Shown: positions 7,240-14,451 of the stretch, piece by piece
Position numbering within the stretch: the first letter of the stretch is position 1
How the letters are laid out: the number at the start of each line of letters is the position of its first letter
Source of the DNA: a bacterium
Lineage (GTDB): Bacteria; UBP13; UBA5359
Assembly: GCA_028685295.1 (NCBI GenBank)
Contig: JAQUEL010000047.1
Coordinates: 1-14,951, forward strand
Reading direction: 5' to 3'
DNA length: 14,951 nt
Made by a program: the position numbers and the translations under genes
The notes under the pieces: generated by a model
Seen by the model: only the letters and a program-made list of their open reading frames with translations
The model's database searches: none
Told to the model about the DNA's origin: nothing

Positions 7240-7398
7240 AGGTATGTAAGTCTTTCGAATGAAAAGTTATACAAAAGCTGATCAATGTGGTAAGCGCTTA
7301 TTTTTTAAGTACGATATCGCAGGCCCATACATCCCGGGGGAAGCCAGAGCCATTATATTTTATTTTTATGTAATATTCTCTGGGGGAGGGCGGTAAGT

Positions 7399-8058
7399 TT
7401 GATCGGCACATTACAATCCGTTCGTCCAGCGTATCGGACTATGGTGGATGAGGAGGTCGTTTTACAGGCACGCGAAGGTAATCAGCAGGCGGCAGAGTAT
7501 CTGGTTCGTAAATATAAAAACTTCATCAGAGGCAAAGCTAAAAACTATTTCCTGTTGGGGGCCGATAGCGACGACATTATTCAGGAAGGCATGATAGGTC
7601 TCTATAAGGCCATCAGAGATTACAAGGTGGAGAGATCTGTTCCCTTTAAGACTTTTGCTGAGATATGTGTAACCCGGCAGATAATTACGGCCATTAAGGC
7701 AGCTACTCGTCAGAAGCATAGTTTTCTTAATTCCTATGTATCCTTGAACAAGCCTATCAATGATGAGATCAGCGATGGGGCCACGATGGATTCTTTCTTT
7801 ATGGGCAAAGAACAGGATCCGCAGGATGTGGTTATACAACAGCTGATGCTGCGTAATCTTCAGGAGCGGATCCGGACCAGTTTAAGCTCTTTTGAGATGG
7901 ATGTGCTTACGCTATATCTGGAGTGTAAATCATACAGCCAGATAGCCGAAACTCTCGACAGACCGGTTAAATCCGTGGATAACGCATTGCAGCGTATCAA
8001 ACGCAAGCTGGGCCGGGAGATCCTGGAAAGTGAGGAACATATAGAAGAGGCTGTATAA
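7399..8058 (+). CDS. sigH: RNA polymerase sigma-H factor (Spo0H type)
   Basis: This 219-residue sigma-70-family factor is of the SigH type, which directs transition-state and early sporulation genes in Firmicutes. Region 2 spans roughly residues 25-105, with EYLVRKYKNFIRGKAKNYF, GADSDDIIQEGMIGLYKAIR (the core-binding DDIIQEG segment) and FAEICVTRQIITAIKAATRQ, followed by KHSFLNSYVSLNKPI. Region 4 near the C terminus reads SSFEMDVLTLYLECKSYSQI, then a helix-turn-helix with PVKSVDNALQRIKRKLGRE. The start is TTG 7399, placed 8 nt after GGGGGAGGG (7382-7390). An ATG at 7441 lacks such a site. Its closeness to rlmB and the wording of regions 2 and 4 separate it from sporulation sigma E, F, G and K. 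It appears to be transcribed alone, from the promoter at 7211, and ends before two hairpins. Confidence 0.95.
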   Translation: MIGTLQSVRPAYRTMVDEEVVLQAREGNQQAAEYLVRKYKNFIRGKAKNYFLLGADSDDIIQEGMIGLYKAIRDYKVERSVPFKTFAEICVTRQIITAIKAATRQKHSFLNSYVSLNKPINDEISDGATMDSFFMGKEQDPQDVVIQQLMLRNLQERIRTSLSSFEMDVLTLYLECKSYSQIAETLDRPVKSVDNALQRIKRKLGREILESEEHIEEAV

Positions 8059-8160
8059 ACTGTAGCTGAGAGGCAAGAGGTGATATCAGGGTGGGGTTTG
8101 CCTGAATGTTCCCGGAAAATAATACACACACCCCGCTCTGCTGGCGCTCTGCTTCGCAGG

Positions 8161-8189
8161 TAGTCAAAACGATCTAAATAGTGTAAAAT
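8161..8189 (+). promoter_or_regulatory. Weak candidate promoter upstream of iorA
   Basis: TAGTCA (8161-8166), a 17-nt spacer and TAAAAT (8184-8189) match the housekeeping consensus at 9 of 12 positions. If real, the transcript would start near 8196 and carry both hairpins in its leader. The match is modest and could be chance in AT-rich DNA. Confidence 0.25.
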
Positions 8190-8195
8190 AAAAGA

Positions 8196-8222
8196 CTGTC
8201 GGCATAAGACGACAGCCGTTTT
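8196..8222 (+). terminator. First hairpin after sigH, probable terminator
   Basis: CTGTCG (8196-8201) pairs with CGACAG (8210-8215) across an 8-nt loop, and CCGTTTTCT follows. The stem is short and the T-run only four bases, so it is a moderate candidate for the end of the sigH transcript. Confidence 0.5.
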
Positions 8223-8224
8223 CT

Positions 8225-8248
8225 CAGGCGGCCTTAAAAGGCCGCCTG
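8225..8248 (+). terminator. Second, stronger hairpin between sigH and iorA
   Basis: CAGGCGGCCTT and AAGGCCGCCTG are exact reverse complements around AA, giving at least 9 GC-rich base pairs. AATGTTATT follows rather than a clean T-run. It lies 47 nt before iorA. It most simply insulates sigH from the ior cluster, perhaps in both directions, but if a promoter lies upstream it would be in the iorA leader. Confidence 0.55.
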
Positions 8249-8295
8249 AATGTTATTATGTACGGCGGCAAATTGTATATGAGGAAGGTTATACC

Positions 8296-10062
8296 GTGAA
8301 GAAGCTTCTATCAGGCAATGAGGCTATTGCTCGTGGAGCCTGGGAGGGTGGCGTAAGAGTAGCCTCGGCCTATCCCGGAACTCCCAGTACCGAAATTATG
8401 GAGAACATTGCAACTTATCCGGAGATTTACTCTGAATGGGCACCAAACGAAAAAGTTGCTATGGAAGTGGCGCTGGGAGGTTCCTTTGGCGGAGCCAGGG
8501 CGCTGGTCTCCATGAAGCATGTAGGTCTTAATGTAGCTGCAGATCCGCTCTTCACCGCCGCTTATACCGGCGTTAACGGTGGCTTGGTAATTATAACCGC
8601 TGATGATCCCGGCATGCACAGCTCCCAGAATGAGCAGGACAACCGGCATTATGCCAGGGCGGCCAAAGTACCTATGCTGGATCCCTCGGACAGCGCTGAA
8701 GCCAGGGAGTTTACCATGGCTGCGCTGGATATAAGCGAGAATTTTGATACACCCGTGCTGTTACATACCACTACCCGTATCTCTCATGGGAAATCCACGG
8801 TGGAGATGGCAGAGCCGTTGCCGCTGCGCCAGGCCGGTTTTCAGCCGAATAAATCTAAATATGTTATGATACCCGCCTATGGCAAACGCCGCCATCTGGC
8901 GGTGGAGAAGCGTTTGAACAGCCTGGCAGAGTTTGCCGGAGATACAGCGCTTAATAGAATAGAGTGGGCCGACACTTCCATCGGCGTCATCACTTCCGGC
9001 ATAGCCTACCAGTATGTCAAAGAGGTCGCTCCTCACGCATCAGTGTTGAAGCTGGGCCTTATCTGGCCTTTGCCGGCTGATATGATCAAAGAGTTTGCAG
9101 CCGGGGTGGATCGTCTTTATGTGGTGGAGGAACTTGATCCTTTTCTTGAAGAACAGATCAAGGCACTGGGGGTATCGGTGATAGGTAAAGAAGCCTTCCC
9201 GGTTACCGGTGAGTTGAACCCCGAGCTGATCGGAATCGGGCTAGGGCTGGGCGGCACTGAAACCGGAAGTGTTAAAGTGGATATGGTCAACACCATCGAT
9301 CTGCCGATGCGGGCGCCGGCCATGTGCTCCGGCTGTCCGCACAGAGGTCTCTTTTATACTTTGAAAAAGCTCAAGTTGGTGGTTGCAGGCGATATCGGCT
9401 GCTATACTCTGGCTGTAGGCAAGCCATTGGAGGCTATTGATACCTGCGTTTGTATGGGTGCCAGTATCGGCGGCGCCATGGGCATGGAGAAGGCCGGAAT
9501 AGATGGCGTTATAGGCGTCCTTGGAGATTCCACTTTTATCCATTCCGGCATAACAGGCCTGATAAATATGGTCTATAACGGCAGCCATGGCACGGTGGTA
9601 GTGCTGGATAATCGTATTACCGCTATGACAGGGCGGCAACAGAATGCAGCCAGCGGCAAGCGAATATCCGGCGATGAGGCGCCGGCTCTGGATATACCGC
9701 AGCTTTGCCGAGCCTTGGGCGTCAATGATATCCATGTGGTGGATCCCTATGATTTGCAGGCTATGGAGAAGGCTGTTCGGGCTGCTGTGGATTATCCCGG
9801 TGTCTCTGTAGTGATCACCAAGCGGCCCTGCCTGTTGATAGATAAAAAGGCACGTCGTCAGCCTGTTCGTCTGGACAACGAAGCCTGCCGAGGCTGCGGG
9901 CTCTGCCTGAAACTCGGTTGTCCTGCTATAGAAAAAGTTCTCGGCGAGGGATGCAAAATCGGTATCAGGATCAATGAGACTCTCTGTACCGGTTGTGGTA
10001 TTTGCACTCAGATCTGCCCCAGCCGGGCCATAGCGGCAGAGTGGGAGGAGAAACGGTTATGA
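8296..10062 (+). CDS. iorA: Indolepyruvate ferredoxin oxidoreductase, alpha subunit
   Basis: IorA is the catalytic subunit of an oxygen-sensitive enzyme that oxidatively decarboxylates arylpyruvates (from tryptophan, phenylalanine or tyrosine) to arylacetyl-CoA, reducing ferredoxin. Its 588 residues are the usual length. The N-terminal pyrimidine-binding part has SAYPGTPSTEIMEN and DPGMHSSQNEQDNRHYARAA. CSGCPHRGLFY near 343 and GDIGCYTLAVGKPL follow. The thiamine diphosphate motif runs from GDSTFIHSGITGL near 410 to VVLDNRITAMTGRQQ. Two ferredoxin-like 4Fe-4S motifs close the protein: C531, C534, C537, C542-Pro (with the longer last spacing typical of IorA) and C564, C567, C570, C574-Pro. The GTG start has GAGGAAGG 7 nt upstream. 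Its stop overlaps the iorB ATG by 4 nt, as expected for equimolar subunits. Confidence 0.95.
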   Translation: MKKLLSGNEAIARGAWEGGVRVASAYPGTPSTEIMENIATYPEIYSEWAPNEKVAMEVALGGSFGGARALVSMKHVGLNVAADPLFTAAYTGVNGGLVIITADDPGMHSSQNEQDNRHYARAAKVPMLDPSDSAEAREFTMAALDISENFDTPVLLHTTTRISHGKSTVEMAEPLPLRQAGFQPNKSKYVMIPAYGKRRHLAVEKRLNSLAEFAGDTALNRIEWADTSIGVITSGIAYQYVKEVAPHASVLKLGLIWPLPADMIKEFAAGVDRLYVVEELDPFLEEQIKALGVSVIGKEAFPVTGELNPELIGIGLGLGGTETGSVKVDMVNTIDLPMRAPAMCSGCPHRGLFYTLKKLKLVVAGDIGCYTLAVGKPLEAIDTCVCMGASIGGAMGMEKAGIDGVIGVLGDSTFIHSGITGLINMVYNGSHGTVVVLDNRITAMTGRQQNAASGKRISGDEAPALDIPQLCRALGVNDIHVVDPYDLQAMEKAVRAAVDYPGVSVVITKRPCLLIDKKARRQPVRLDNEACRGCGLCLKLGCPAIEKVLGEGCKIGIRINETLCTGCGICTQICPSRAIAAEWEEKRL

Positions 10063-10649
10063 GTAAGGTTATCAACATTACATTTGCAGGCGTAGGCGGG
10101 CAAGGCATTCTGCTGGCCTCCGATATGACTGCCAATGCGTTGATCTCAGCCGGTTACGATGTTAAGCAGAGCGAAATACATGGCATGTCCCAGCGTGGCG
10201 GCAGTGTTGTCAGCGATTTACGCTTCGGCCGAAAGGTTTATTCACCGCTTATTCCTAAAGGTGAAACGAATATATTGATAGCCTTTGAGCGTTTAGAGGG
10301 GTTGCGCTCTATACCTTTACTGCGTCAGGGCGGCATAGCAGTGGTCAACGATGAAAGCATTCTACCCGTGGGCTGTTCCGCCACGGATTATCCGGCAGAT
10401 GCCCTGGAGCGTATAGCCGCCGAGGCCGATGAGGCCATAATAGTGAATGCAACCGAAATGGCAACTAGAGCTGGAAACGTACGAGCGGCCAACATGGTGC
10501 TAATGGGCATTCTCTCCTGCTTGCTACCGGTAAAAGAGGATATCTGGCTGTCCGCCATCCGTGAACGCTTCAACGGCAAGATATCTGAAATCAACGAAAA
10601 GGCCTTTAACCTGGGGCGAGAACATCAGGTTATGGCTGCAACGAGGTGA
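10059..10649 (+). CDS. iorB: Indolepyruvate ferredoxin oxidoreductase, beta subunit
   Basis: IorB is the gamma-domain subunit (about 200 residues; 196 here) that pairs with IorA. Seen: the N-terminal MSKVINITFAGVGGQGILLA with the glycine-rich GVGGQG motif of 2-oxoacid oxidoreductase gamma subunits, SEIHGMSQRGGSVVSDLRFG, and VYSPLIPKGETNILIAFERLE. RAANMVLMGILS lies toward the C terminus. The start is ATG 10059, overlapping the iorA stop as ATGA, with GGGAGGAG 8 nt upstream. A longer reading from 9993 would overlap the second ferredoxin motif of iorA and lacks support. The next gene begins 4 nt after its stop. Confidence 0.95.
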   Translation: MSKVINITFAGVGGQGILLASDMTANALISAGYDVKQSEIHGMSQRGGSVVSDLRFGRKVYSPLIPKGETNILIAFERLEGLRSIPLLRQGGIAVVNDESILPVGCSATDYPADALERIAAEADEAIIVNATEMATRAGNVRAANMVLMGILSCLLPVKEDIWLSAIRERFNGKISEINEKAFNLGREHQVMAATR

Positions 10650-10653
10650 AATC

Positions 10654-11070
10654 ATGCATACCAGAGAACTCTCCGTATTCGTAGAGAATAAGGCCGGTCG
10701 GCTGGCGGTGTTGACGAAATTGCTGGGCCAGGCTGGAATAAATATTCGCGGTTTCTCTGTGGCTGACATGTCCGATTACGGTATAGTCCGTCTCATAGTG
10801 GACAAGCCCGACGAGGCTGCCGCCCTGCTGCGCGAGTGCGATTTTATTGTTCGTGAGAGCAGTTTGATATGTGTACGTGTTCCCGATCAGCCGGGCGGGT
10901 TGAGTTCCATACTCAACATGCTCTCCGAATCGGATATAAACGTGGAATATATGTATGCCATTGTGGATACCCTGATAGTCTTCAATGTAGAGAATCCTGA
11001 TCAGGCCGAACGCCTGCTGCTGGAGAGCGGGGTGAAAGTGGTCTCCGGACCCGAGGTATACTCACTGTAA
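10654..11070 (+). CDS. Double ACT-domain protein, probable amino-acid sensor
   Basis: This 138-residue soluble protein consists of two ACT domains and no other domain. The first (about 1-70) reads ELSVFVENKAGRLAVLTKLL, then GINIRGFSVADMSDYGIVRL. The second (about 72-138) reads LICVRVPDQPGGLSSILNML, then DINVEYMYAIVDTLIVFNVE. The KAGRL and QPGGL loops match the glycine-containing turn that binds small effectors, usually amino acids, at ACT dimer interfaces. Free-standing double-ACT proteins accompany ior and paaK genes in many anaerobes (from memory), where a role in sensing aromatic amino acids is plausible but unproven. The start is ATG 10654 with GAGGTG 5 nt upstream, overlapping the iorB stop. 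A longer upstream frame overlaps iorB without support. Confidence 0.9.
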   Translation: MHTRELSVFVENKAGRLAVLTKLLGQAGINIRGFSVADMSDYGIVRLIVDKPDEAAALLRECDFIVRESSLICVRVPDQPGGLSSILNMLSESDINVEYMYAIVDTLIVFNVENPDQAERLLLESGVKVVSGPEVYSL

Positions 11071-11084
11071 AAAGGAGGCAGGTC

Positions 11085-12560
11085 GTGAAATTAGCCATTA
11101 TCCTGATCTATGCTGTAGGAATGCTGGCAATAGGCTTTATCGGCCGCAACAAATCTAAAAGTACCAAGGAGTTCTTTCTCTGCGATCGCAATGTGGGGCC
11201 CTGGGTATCGGCTTTTGCCTATGGCACCGCTTATTTTTCCGCGGTACTCTTTATCGGTTACGCTGGCAAGCAGGGCTGGGGCTACGGTATCCATACCATG
11301 TGGATAGTTATAGGCAATGCCATGCTGGGAAGCTGGCTGGCCTGGAAACTGCTGGCTGCCAGAACCCGCGATATGACTATCCGTTTGGGAGCTATTACCA
11401 TGCCGGAGTTTCTGGAAGGTCGATATTGCAGTCGAACGCTCAAAATATTGGCTGCAACAATCATCTTCATCTTCCTAGTCCCATATACGGCTGCCGTTTA
11501 TATGGGGCTGAGCTACCTCTTTGAAATGACCTTGCAAATAAAATATATCCATGCTCTGATCTTTATGGCCACTTTGACCGGCTGTTATCTGATAATGGGC
11601 GGCTATTATGCTCTTACCCTGACGGATTTCGTTCAGGGGCTGGTGATGTTGATAGGCGTAATTGTCATGGTTGCCGCTCTGGTGGGACAACAGGGAGGGC
11701 TGATACATGCCACCCATAGCCTGATGAATCCCGAGTTTGCGCCCGGGCTTAAGGAGCCCGGAGCTATTCCCGGCTGGCTGACATTATTATCGCTGGTATT
11801 TGTTACCAGTTTCGGCCCATGGGGCATGCCCCAGATGGTGCAGAAATTCTATGCTATTAAAAGCCGTGACGCCATCAAGCCCGCTACTATAGTAGTTACG
11901 TTGTTTTCTCTGATAATTGCTTTTGGCGCTTACTATACCGGAGCATTGACCCATCTTTTTTACGCTGTCCCTCCGGCCAATCTGGATAATCTGATGCCTC
12001 GATTTCTAACTGAATTTGCACCGCCCTGGATCACTCTCCTGATAATGCTGCTGGTCCTGGCAGCCTCGATGTCCACGCTTTCATCGTTGGTGCTGGTTTC
12101 GGCTTCGGCTGTGGCCGTGGATATTTATGCCGGTAACGGTAAGCGTTCCGACAGGTCTACAGTCGCCCTGATGCGACTGCTGTGCGCCTGTTTTGTTATT
12201 TTTTCTTGTGTGCTGGCCCTGAAGCAGCCGGCTGTTATCGCCGATCTGATGATAATCGCTTGGGGCACCGTAGCCGGCTCCTTCCTGGCACCGTATATCT
12301 ACGGCCTTTTCTGGCGGCGAGCTAATACGGCCGGGGCCTTTGCCGGGCTTATTACCGGTCTCTTCACCTCCGTCTTTCTCTATATCAAGCTGGGTAAGCC
12401 CGGCATACCGTTGGCGGGAACTATAGCCATTCTGTTACCTATGGCGGTTATGCCGTTGGTAACAATATTGACCAGACCGATGCCGCAGGAGCATATAGAG
12501 CACGTTTACGGCAAAGCCGGGCAGCCGGTGGCCGAGAAACAGGCTATGGCCGAGGCATGA
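11085..12560 (+). CDS. Sodium:solute symporter (SSS family)
   Basis: This 491-residue polytopic membrane protein has about 12-13 hydrophobic segments, as in PutP/PanF-type sodium symporters. The first segment is LAIILIYAVGMLAIGFIG, directly followed by the family sequence KSTKEFFLCDRNVGPWVSAF. The mid-region PGWLTLLSLVFVTSFGPWGM and PQMVQKFYAIKS matches the family's conserved GxPQ-type block, and LLVLAASMSTLSSLVLVSAS resembles the segment carrying sodium-site Ser and Thr residues. The C-terminal tail is short and polar. It starts at GTG 11085 with AAAGGAGG 6 nt upstream, 14 nt after the ACT gene, so it is in the same operon. The substrate cannot be read from sequence. Context favours an aromatic amino acid, an arylacetate or a related carboxylate. 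Confidence 0.92.
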   Translation: MKLAIILIYAVGMLAIGFIGRNKSKSTKEFFLCDRNVGPWVSAFAYGTAYFSAVLFIGYAGKQGWGYGIHTMWIVIGNAMLGSWLAWKLLAARTRDMTIRLGAITMPEFLEGRYCSRTLKILAATIIFIFLVPYTAAVYMGLSYLFEMTLQIKYIHALIFMATLTGCYLIMGGYYALTLTDFVQGLVMLIGVIVMVAALVGQQGGLIHATHSLMNPEFAPGLKEPGAIPGWLTLLSLVFVTSFGPWGMPQMVQKFYAIKSRDAIKPATIVVTLFSLIIAFGAYYTGALTHLFYAVPPANLDNLMPRFLTEFAPPWITLLIMLLVLAASMSTLSSLVLVSASAVAVDIYAGNGKRSDRSTVALMRLLCACFVIFSCVLALKQPAVIADLMIIAWGTVAGSFLAPYIYGLFWRRANTAGAFAGLITGLFTSVFLYIKLGKPGIPLAGTIAILLPMAVMPLVTILTRPMPQEHIEHVYGKAGQPVAEKQAMAEA

Positions 12561-12574
12561 TGCTTCTTACAGCC

Positions 12575-12600
12575 GGGAAAGGAGCAGAGGCACCTTTCCC
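12575..12600 (+). other. Hairpin between the symporter and paaK genes
   Basis: GGGAAAGG (12575-12582) and CCTTTCCC (12593-12600) form a perfect 8-bp stem with a 10-nt loop. The following bases are AAAATAATATT, so there is no U-run on the + strand and strong termination is doubtful. It may partly uncouple paaK from the upstream genes or protect message ends. Confidence 0.5.
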
Positions 12601-12635
12601 AAAATAATATTATAGAATAGAAGAAGGTAATTCCA

Positions 12636-13943
12636 GTGAAGATGAAGATTTGGGATAGACGACGTGAATGCGCCTGTCGTGAGGAAATAGATGAATTGCA
12701 ACGCCAGAATCTGGCTCGTACCTTAAAATGGGCTTACGATAATGTAGCGATGTATCGGCGCCGGATGGATAAAGCCGGTTTCGATCCCACTGCGTTCAAG
12801 GGCCCGGATGATTTGCGTCGTTTGCCCTTTACCACCAAGCAGGATTTGCGAGATAATTATCCTTTTGGGCTTTTTGCCGTTCCCAAGGATAAGCTGGTAC
12901 GCATCCATTCTTCCTCCGGCACCACAGGTAAGCCGACGGTGGTTGGCTATACCAGACGTGATCTTAGAACGTGGTCCGAACTGGTAGCCAGAATGGTTAC
13001 TGCTGCCGGAGTTACCCATCGTGATACCATCCAGATATCGTTTGGTTACGGACTCTTTACCGGTGGTTTCGGGTTGCATTATGGAATGGAGCGGGTGGGG
13101 GCATCCGTTATTCCGGTCTCAAGCGGCAACACCCAGCGCCAATTGATGATTATGCAGGATTTTGGTACTACCGCTTTAGTAAGCACTCCTTCCTACGCTA
13201 TGTATATGGCCGAAACTCTGGCCGAGGCCGGTATAGATCCTGCCGGCCTTAAACTGCGTTACGGTCTTTTTGGATCCGAACCCTGGTCAGAGGAAATGCG
13301 AACTGAGCTGGAGCATAAATGGAATATCACCGCCACTGATAACTATGGCTTAAGCGAAATCATGGGGCCCGGTGTTTCCGGTGAATGCCTGTTAAAGCAG
13401 GGTATGCACCTGGCCGAGGACCATTTTCTCTTTGAAATCATCGATCCTAAAACCGAAGAGCCTTTGCCCGCAGGTGAAGAGGGAGAATTGGTTATAACCA
13501 CCCTTACCAAAGAAGCCTTGCCTGTTATTCGTTATCGCACTCGCGATATTACCCGAATAATTACTGATCCCTGCCCCTGCGGACGTACTCTATATCGTAT
13601 GACCAGAGTTGTGGGACGTACCGATGATATGCTTATCATTCGCGGCGTTAACGTTTTCCCCTCGCAGGTGGAGAGCGTGCTGCTGGAGATAGAAGGCACT
13701 CAGCCGCACTATCAGCTGGTAGTTGATAGGCAAGGGCAACTGGATACCCTGGAAGTTTGGGTGGAGGTATCCGATAACCTCTTCTTCAATGAGATGAAAC
13801 GGATGCATGAACTGAGTGAGACCATACGCTCCCGCATAGAGAGTGTGCTGGGCCTGAACGTCAGGATCAAGCTGGTGGAGCCCAGGAGCCTGGCCCGCAG
13901 CGAAGGCAAGGCCAAGCGCGTTCTGGATATGCGGAAGAAGTAG
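12636..13943 (+). CDS. paaK: Phenylacetate-CoA ligase (AMP-forming, PaaK family)
   Basis: PaaK-type enzymes of the ANL superfamily join an arylacetate to CoA using ATP, giving AMP and pyrophosphate. The length of 435 residues is typical. Seen: the phosphate-binding loop [16 protein letters not shown] near residues 91-106, [14 protein letters not shown], the A5 motif [18 protein letters not shown] near 235, [30 protein letters not shown], then [18 protein letters not shown] (A8 and hinge), and the C-terminal [10 protein letters not shown] with the candidate catalytic Lys at 425 or 427. The start is GTG 12636 with GAAGGT 7 nt or so upstream; ATG 12642 is possible. With IorAB it would link arylpyruvate, arylacetyl-CoA and arylacetate. 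Whether it activates imported arylacetate or works in reverse during amino-acid fermentation cannot be told. Substrate (phenyl, hydroxyphenyl or indole) is open. Confidence 0.93.
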   Translation: MKMKIWDRRRECACREEIDELQRQNLARTLKWAYDNVAMYRRRMDKAGFDPTAFKGPDDLRRLPFTTKQDLRDNYPFGLFAVPKDKLVRIHSSSGTTGKPTVVGYTRRDLRTWSELVARMVTAAGVTHRDTIQISFGYGLFTGGFGLHYGMERVGASVIPVSSGNTQRQLMIMQDFGTTALVSTPSYAMYMAETLAEAGIDPAGLKLRYGLFGSEPWSEEMRTELEHKWNITATDNYGLSEIMGPGVSGECLLKQGMHLAEDHFLFEIIDPKTEEPLPAGEEGELVITTLTKEALPVIRYRTRDITRIITDPCPCGRTLYRMTRVVGRTDDMLIIRGVNVFPSQVESVLLEIEGTQPHYQLVVDRQGQLDTLEVWVEVSDNLFFNEMKRMHELSETIRSRIESVLGLNVRIKLVEPRSLARSEGKAKRVLDMRKK

Positions 13944-14072
13944 ACAGGCACTTTTTCATAGCTTGGTAATAGAAGAAGCCGGTCTCTCACGTTAAGCTTG
14001 AATTGCCGGCTGCCAGAAGGCGCTGAGGGGCCAAAATCGTTAATCCTGTGGCTCAGTGAAGGAACTATTGCA

Positions 14073-14225
14073 GTGTTAACCTACTGTCGTCATCTGCTGC
14101 GACGCGGTCGCTGCACGGCCCTGATAGTGCGCAACAGCTATCAGAATGGACGTTACATCATGGTGCCTGCCAATCTGGCTGCCCGGGCCGTAACGGCCGG
14201 ACTGGTTCTACGTCGTGAAGATTGA
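14073..14225 (+). CDS. Doubtful small ORF, unknown function
   Basis: A 50-residue reading from GTG 14073 follows AAGGA at 14059-14063 with a 9-nt gap. It reads VLTYCRHLLRRGRCTALIVR, then NSYQNGRYIMVPANLAARAV, and ends LRRED. The same frame is open upstream to a TTG at 13998, giving 75 residues. The product is basic with a short hydrophobic stretch near its C-terminal end. I do not recognise a family. It lies between paaK and tRNA-Thr in a 339-bp stretch that otherwise shows nothing I can name. It may be a small gene, a decayed end of a larger one, or chance. Confidence 0.25.
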   Translation: MLTYCRHLLRRGRCTALIVRNSYQNGRYIMVPANLAARAVTAGLVLRRED

Positions 14226-14282
14226 CATAAGCCCATTTTCTTTGATAGAATCATAATGCTCAAAGTATATTCCTCGTAACGG

Positions 14283-14358
14283 GCCGACGTAGCTCAATTG
14301 GCAGAGCAGCTGATTTGTAATCAGCAGGTTGCGGGTTCAAATCCCATCGTCGGCTCCA
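14283..14358 (+). tRNA. tRNA-Thr (anticodon TGT)
   Basis: A 76-nt cloverleaf with encoded CCA. The acceptor stem GCCGACG pairs with CGTCGGC over 7 bp. The D stem is GCTC/GAGC. The anticodon stem GCTGA/TCAGC encloses TTTGTAA, giving TGT. The T arm GCGGG-TTCAAAT-CCCAT has one C-A mismatch and one G-T pair, so it is slightly weak. Discriminator T and CCA follow, then six T residues (14359-14364) that could serve as a transcript end. In many Clostridia a threonine tRNA lies in the sigH to rpmG-secE stretch, which suits this location. Confidence 0.96.
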
Positions 14359-14373
14359 TTTTTTGCCCTTATA

Positions 14374-14405
14374 GGGAGGGGACGTACCTTGACTAATTTG
14401 ATTAG
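14374..14405 (+). repeat. Possible left-end sequence of the Y1 transposase element
   Basis: The stretch GGGAGGGGACGTACCTTGAC (14374 onward) sits between the tRNA and the transposase gene. GGGGACGTACC-type motifs are ones I recall near REP-associated transposases. It is followed by the hairpin CTAAT-TTG-ATTAG (14393-14405). Y1 transposases of this class recognise short hairpins with adjacent guide bases. Only one copy is in the window, so the end is not proved. Confidence 0.4.
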
Positions 14406-14451
14406 CTGAATTATTATGAAGCAATAGAGCAAGCGTTAAGGAGCAGTAACA

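Larger units (their letters stand above)
6659..7398. other. 740-bp gap without an intact gene between rlmB and sigH
   Basis: The first 120 bp are AT-rich and show no clear terminator. Positions 6783-7071 hold the putative frameshifted remnant. Positions 7110-7304 carry a start-poor minus-strand open frame that ends MDLGLFGPLDTFAGLGAKAL, of doubtful meaning. A vegetative-type promoter lies at 7211-7239, followed by an approximately 150-nt leader for sigH that includes the palindrome TAAGCGCTTA and a T-run (7291-7306). Many relatives carry yacP at this place; I find no NYN-domain motif here. Confidence 0.6.

Noticed and set aside
7078-7281. Plus-strand 67-codon ORF upstream of sigH
   Set aside because: It overlaps the TTGACC-TATAAT promoter, has no family resemblance, and its composition fits a shadow of the minus-strand frame.
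8059-8190. AGGGTGGGG-like stretch after sigH as a T-box or other riboswitch core
   Set aside because: Only a few bases match, no partner stem is present, and the downstream gene is not a synthetase or biosynthetic gene.
9993-10058. Longer start for iorB
   Set aside because: It overlaps the coding sequence of the second iorA ferredoxin motif. The ATGA overlap at 10059 has a strong ribosome site and the normal N terminus.
10561-10653. Longer start for the ACT protein
   Set aside because: The extra 31 residues overlap iorB and match no ACT sequence. ATG 10654 has its own ribosome site.
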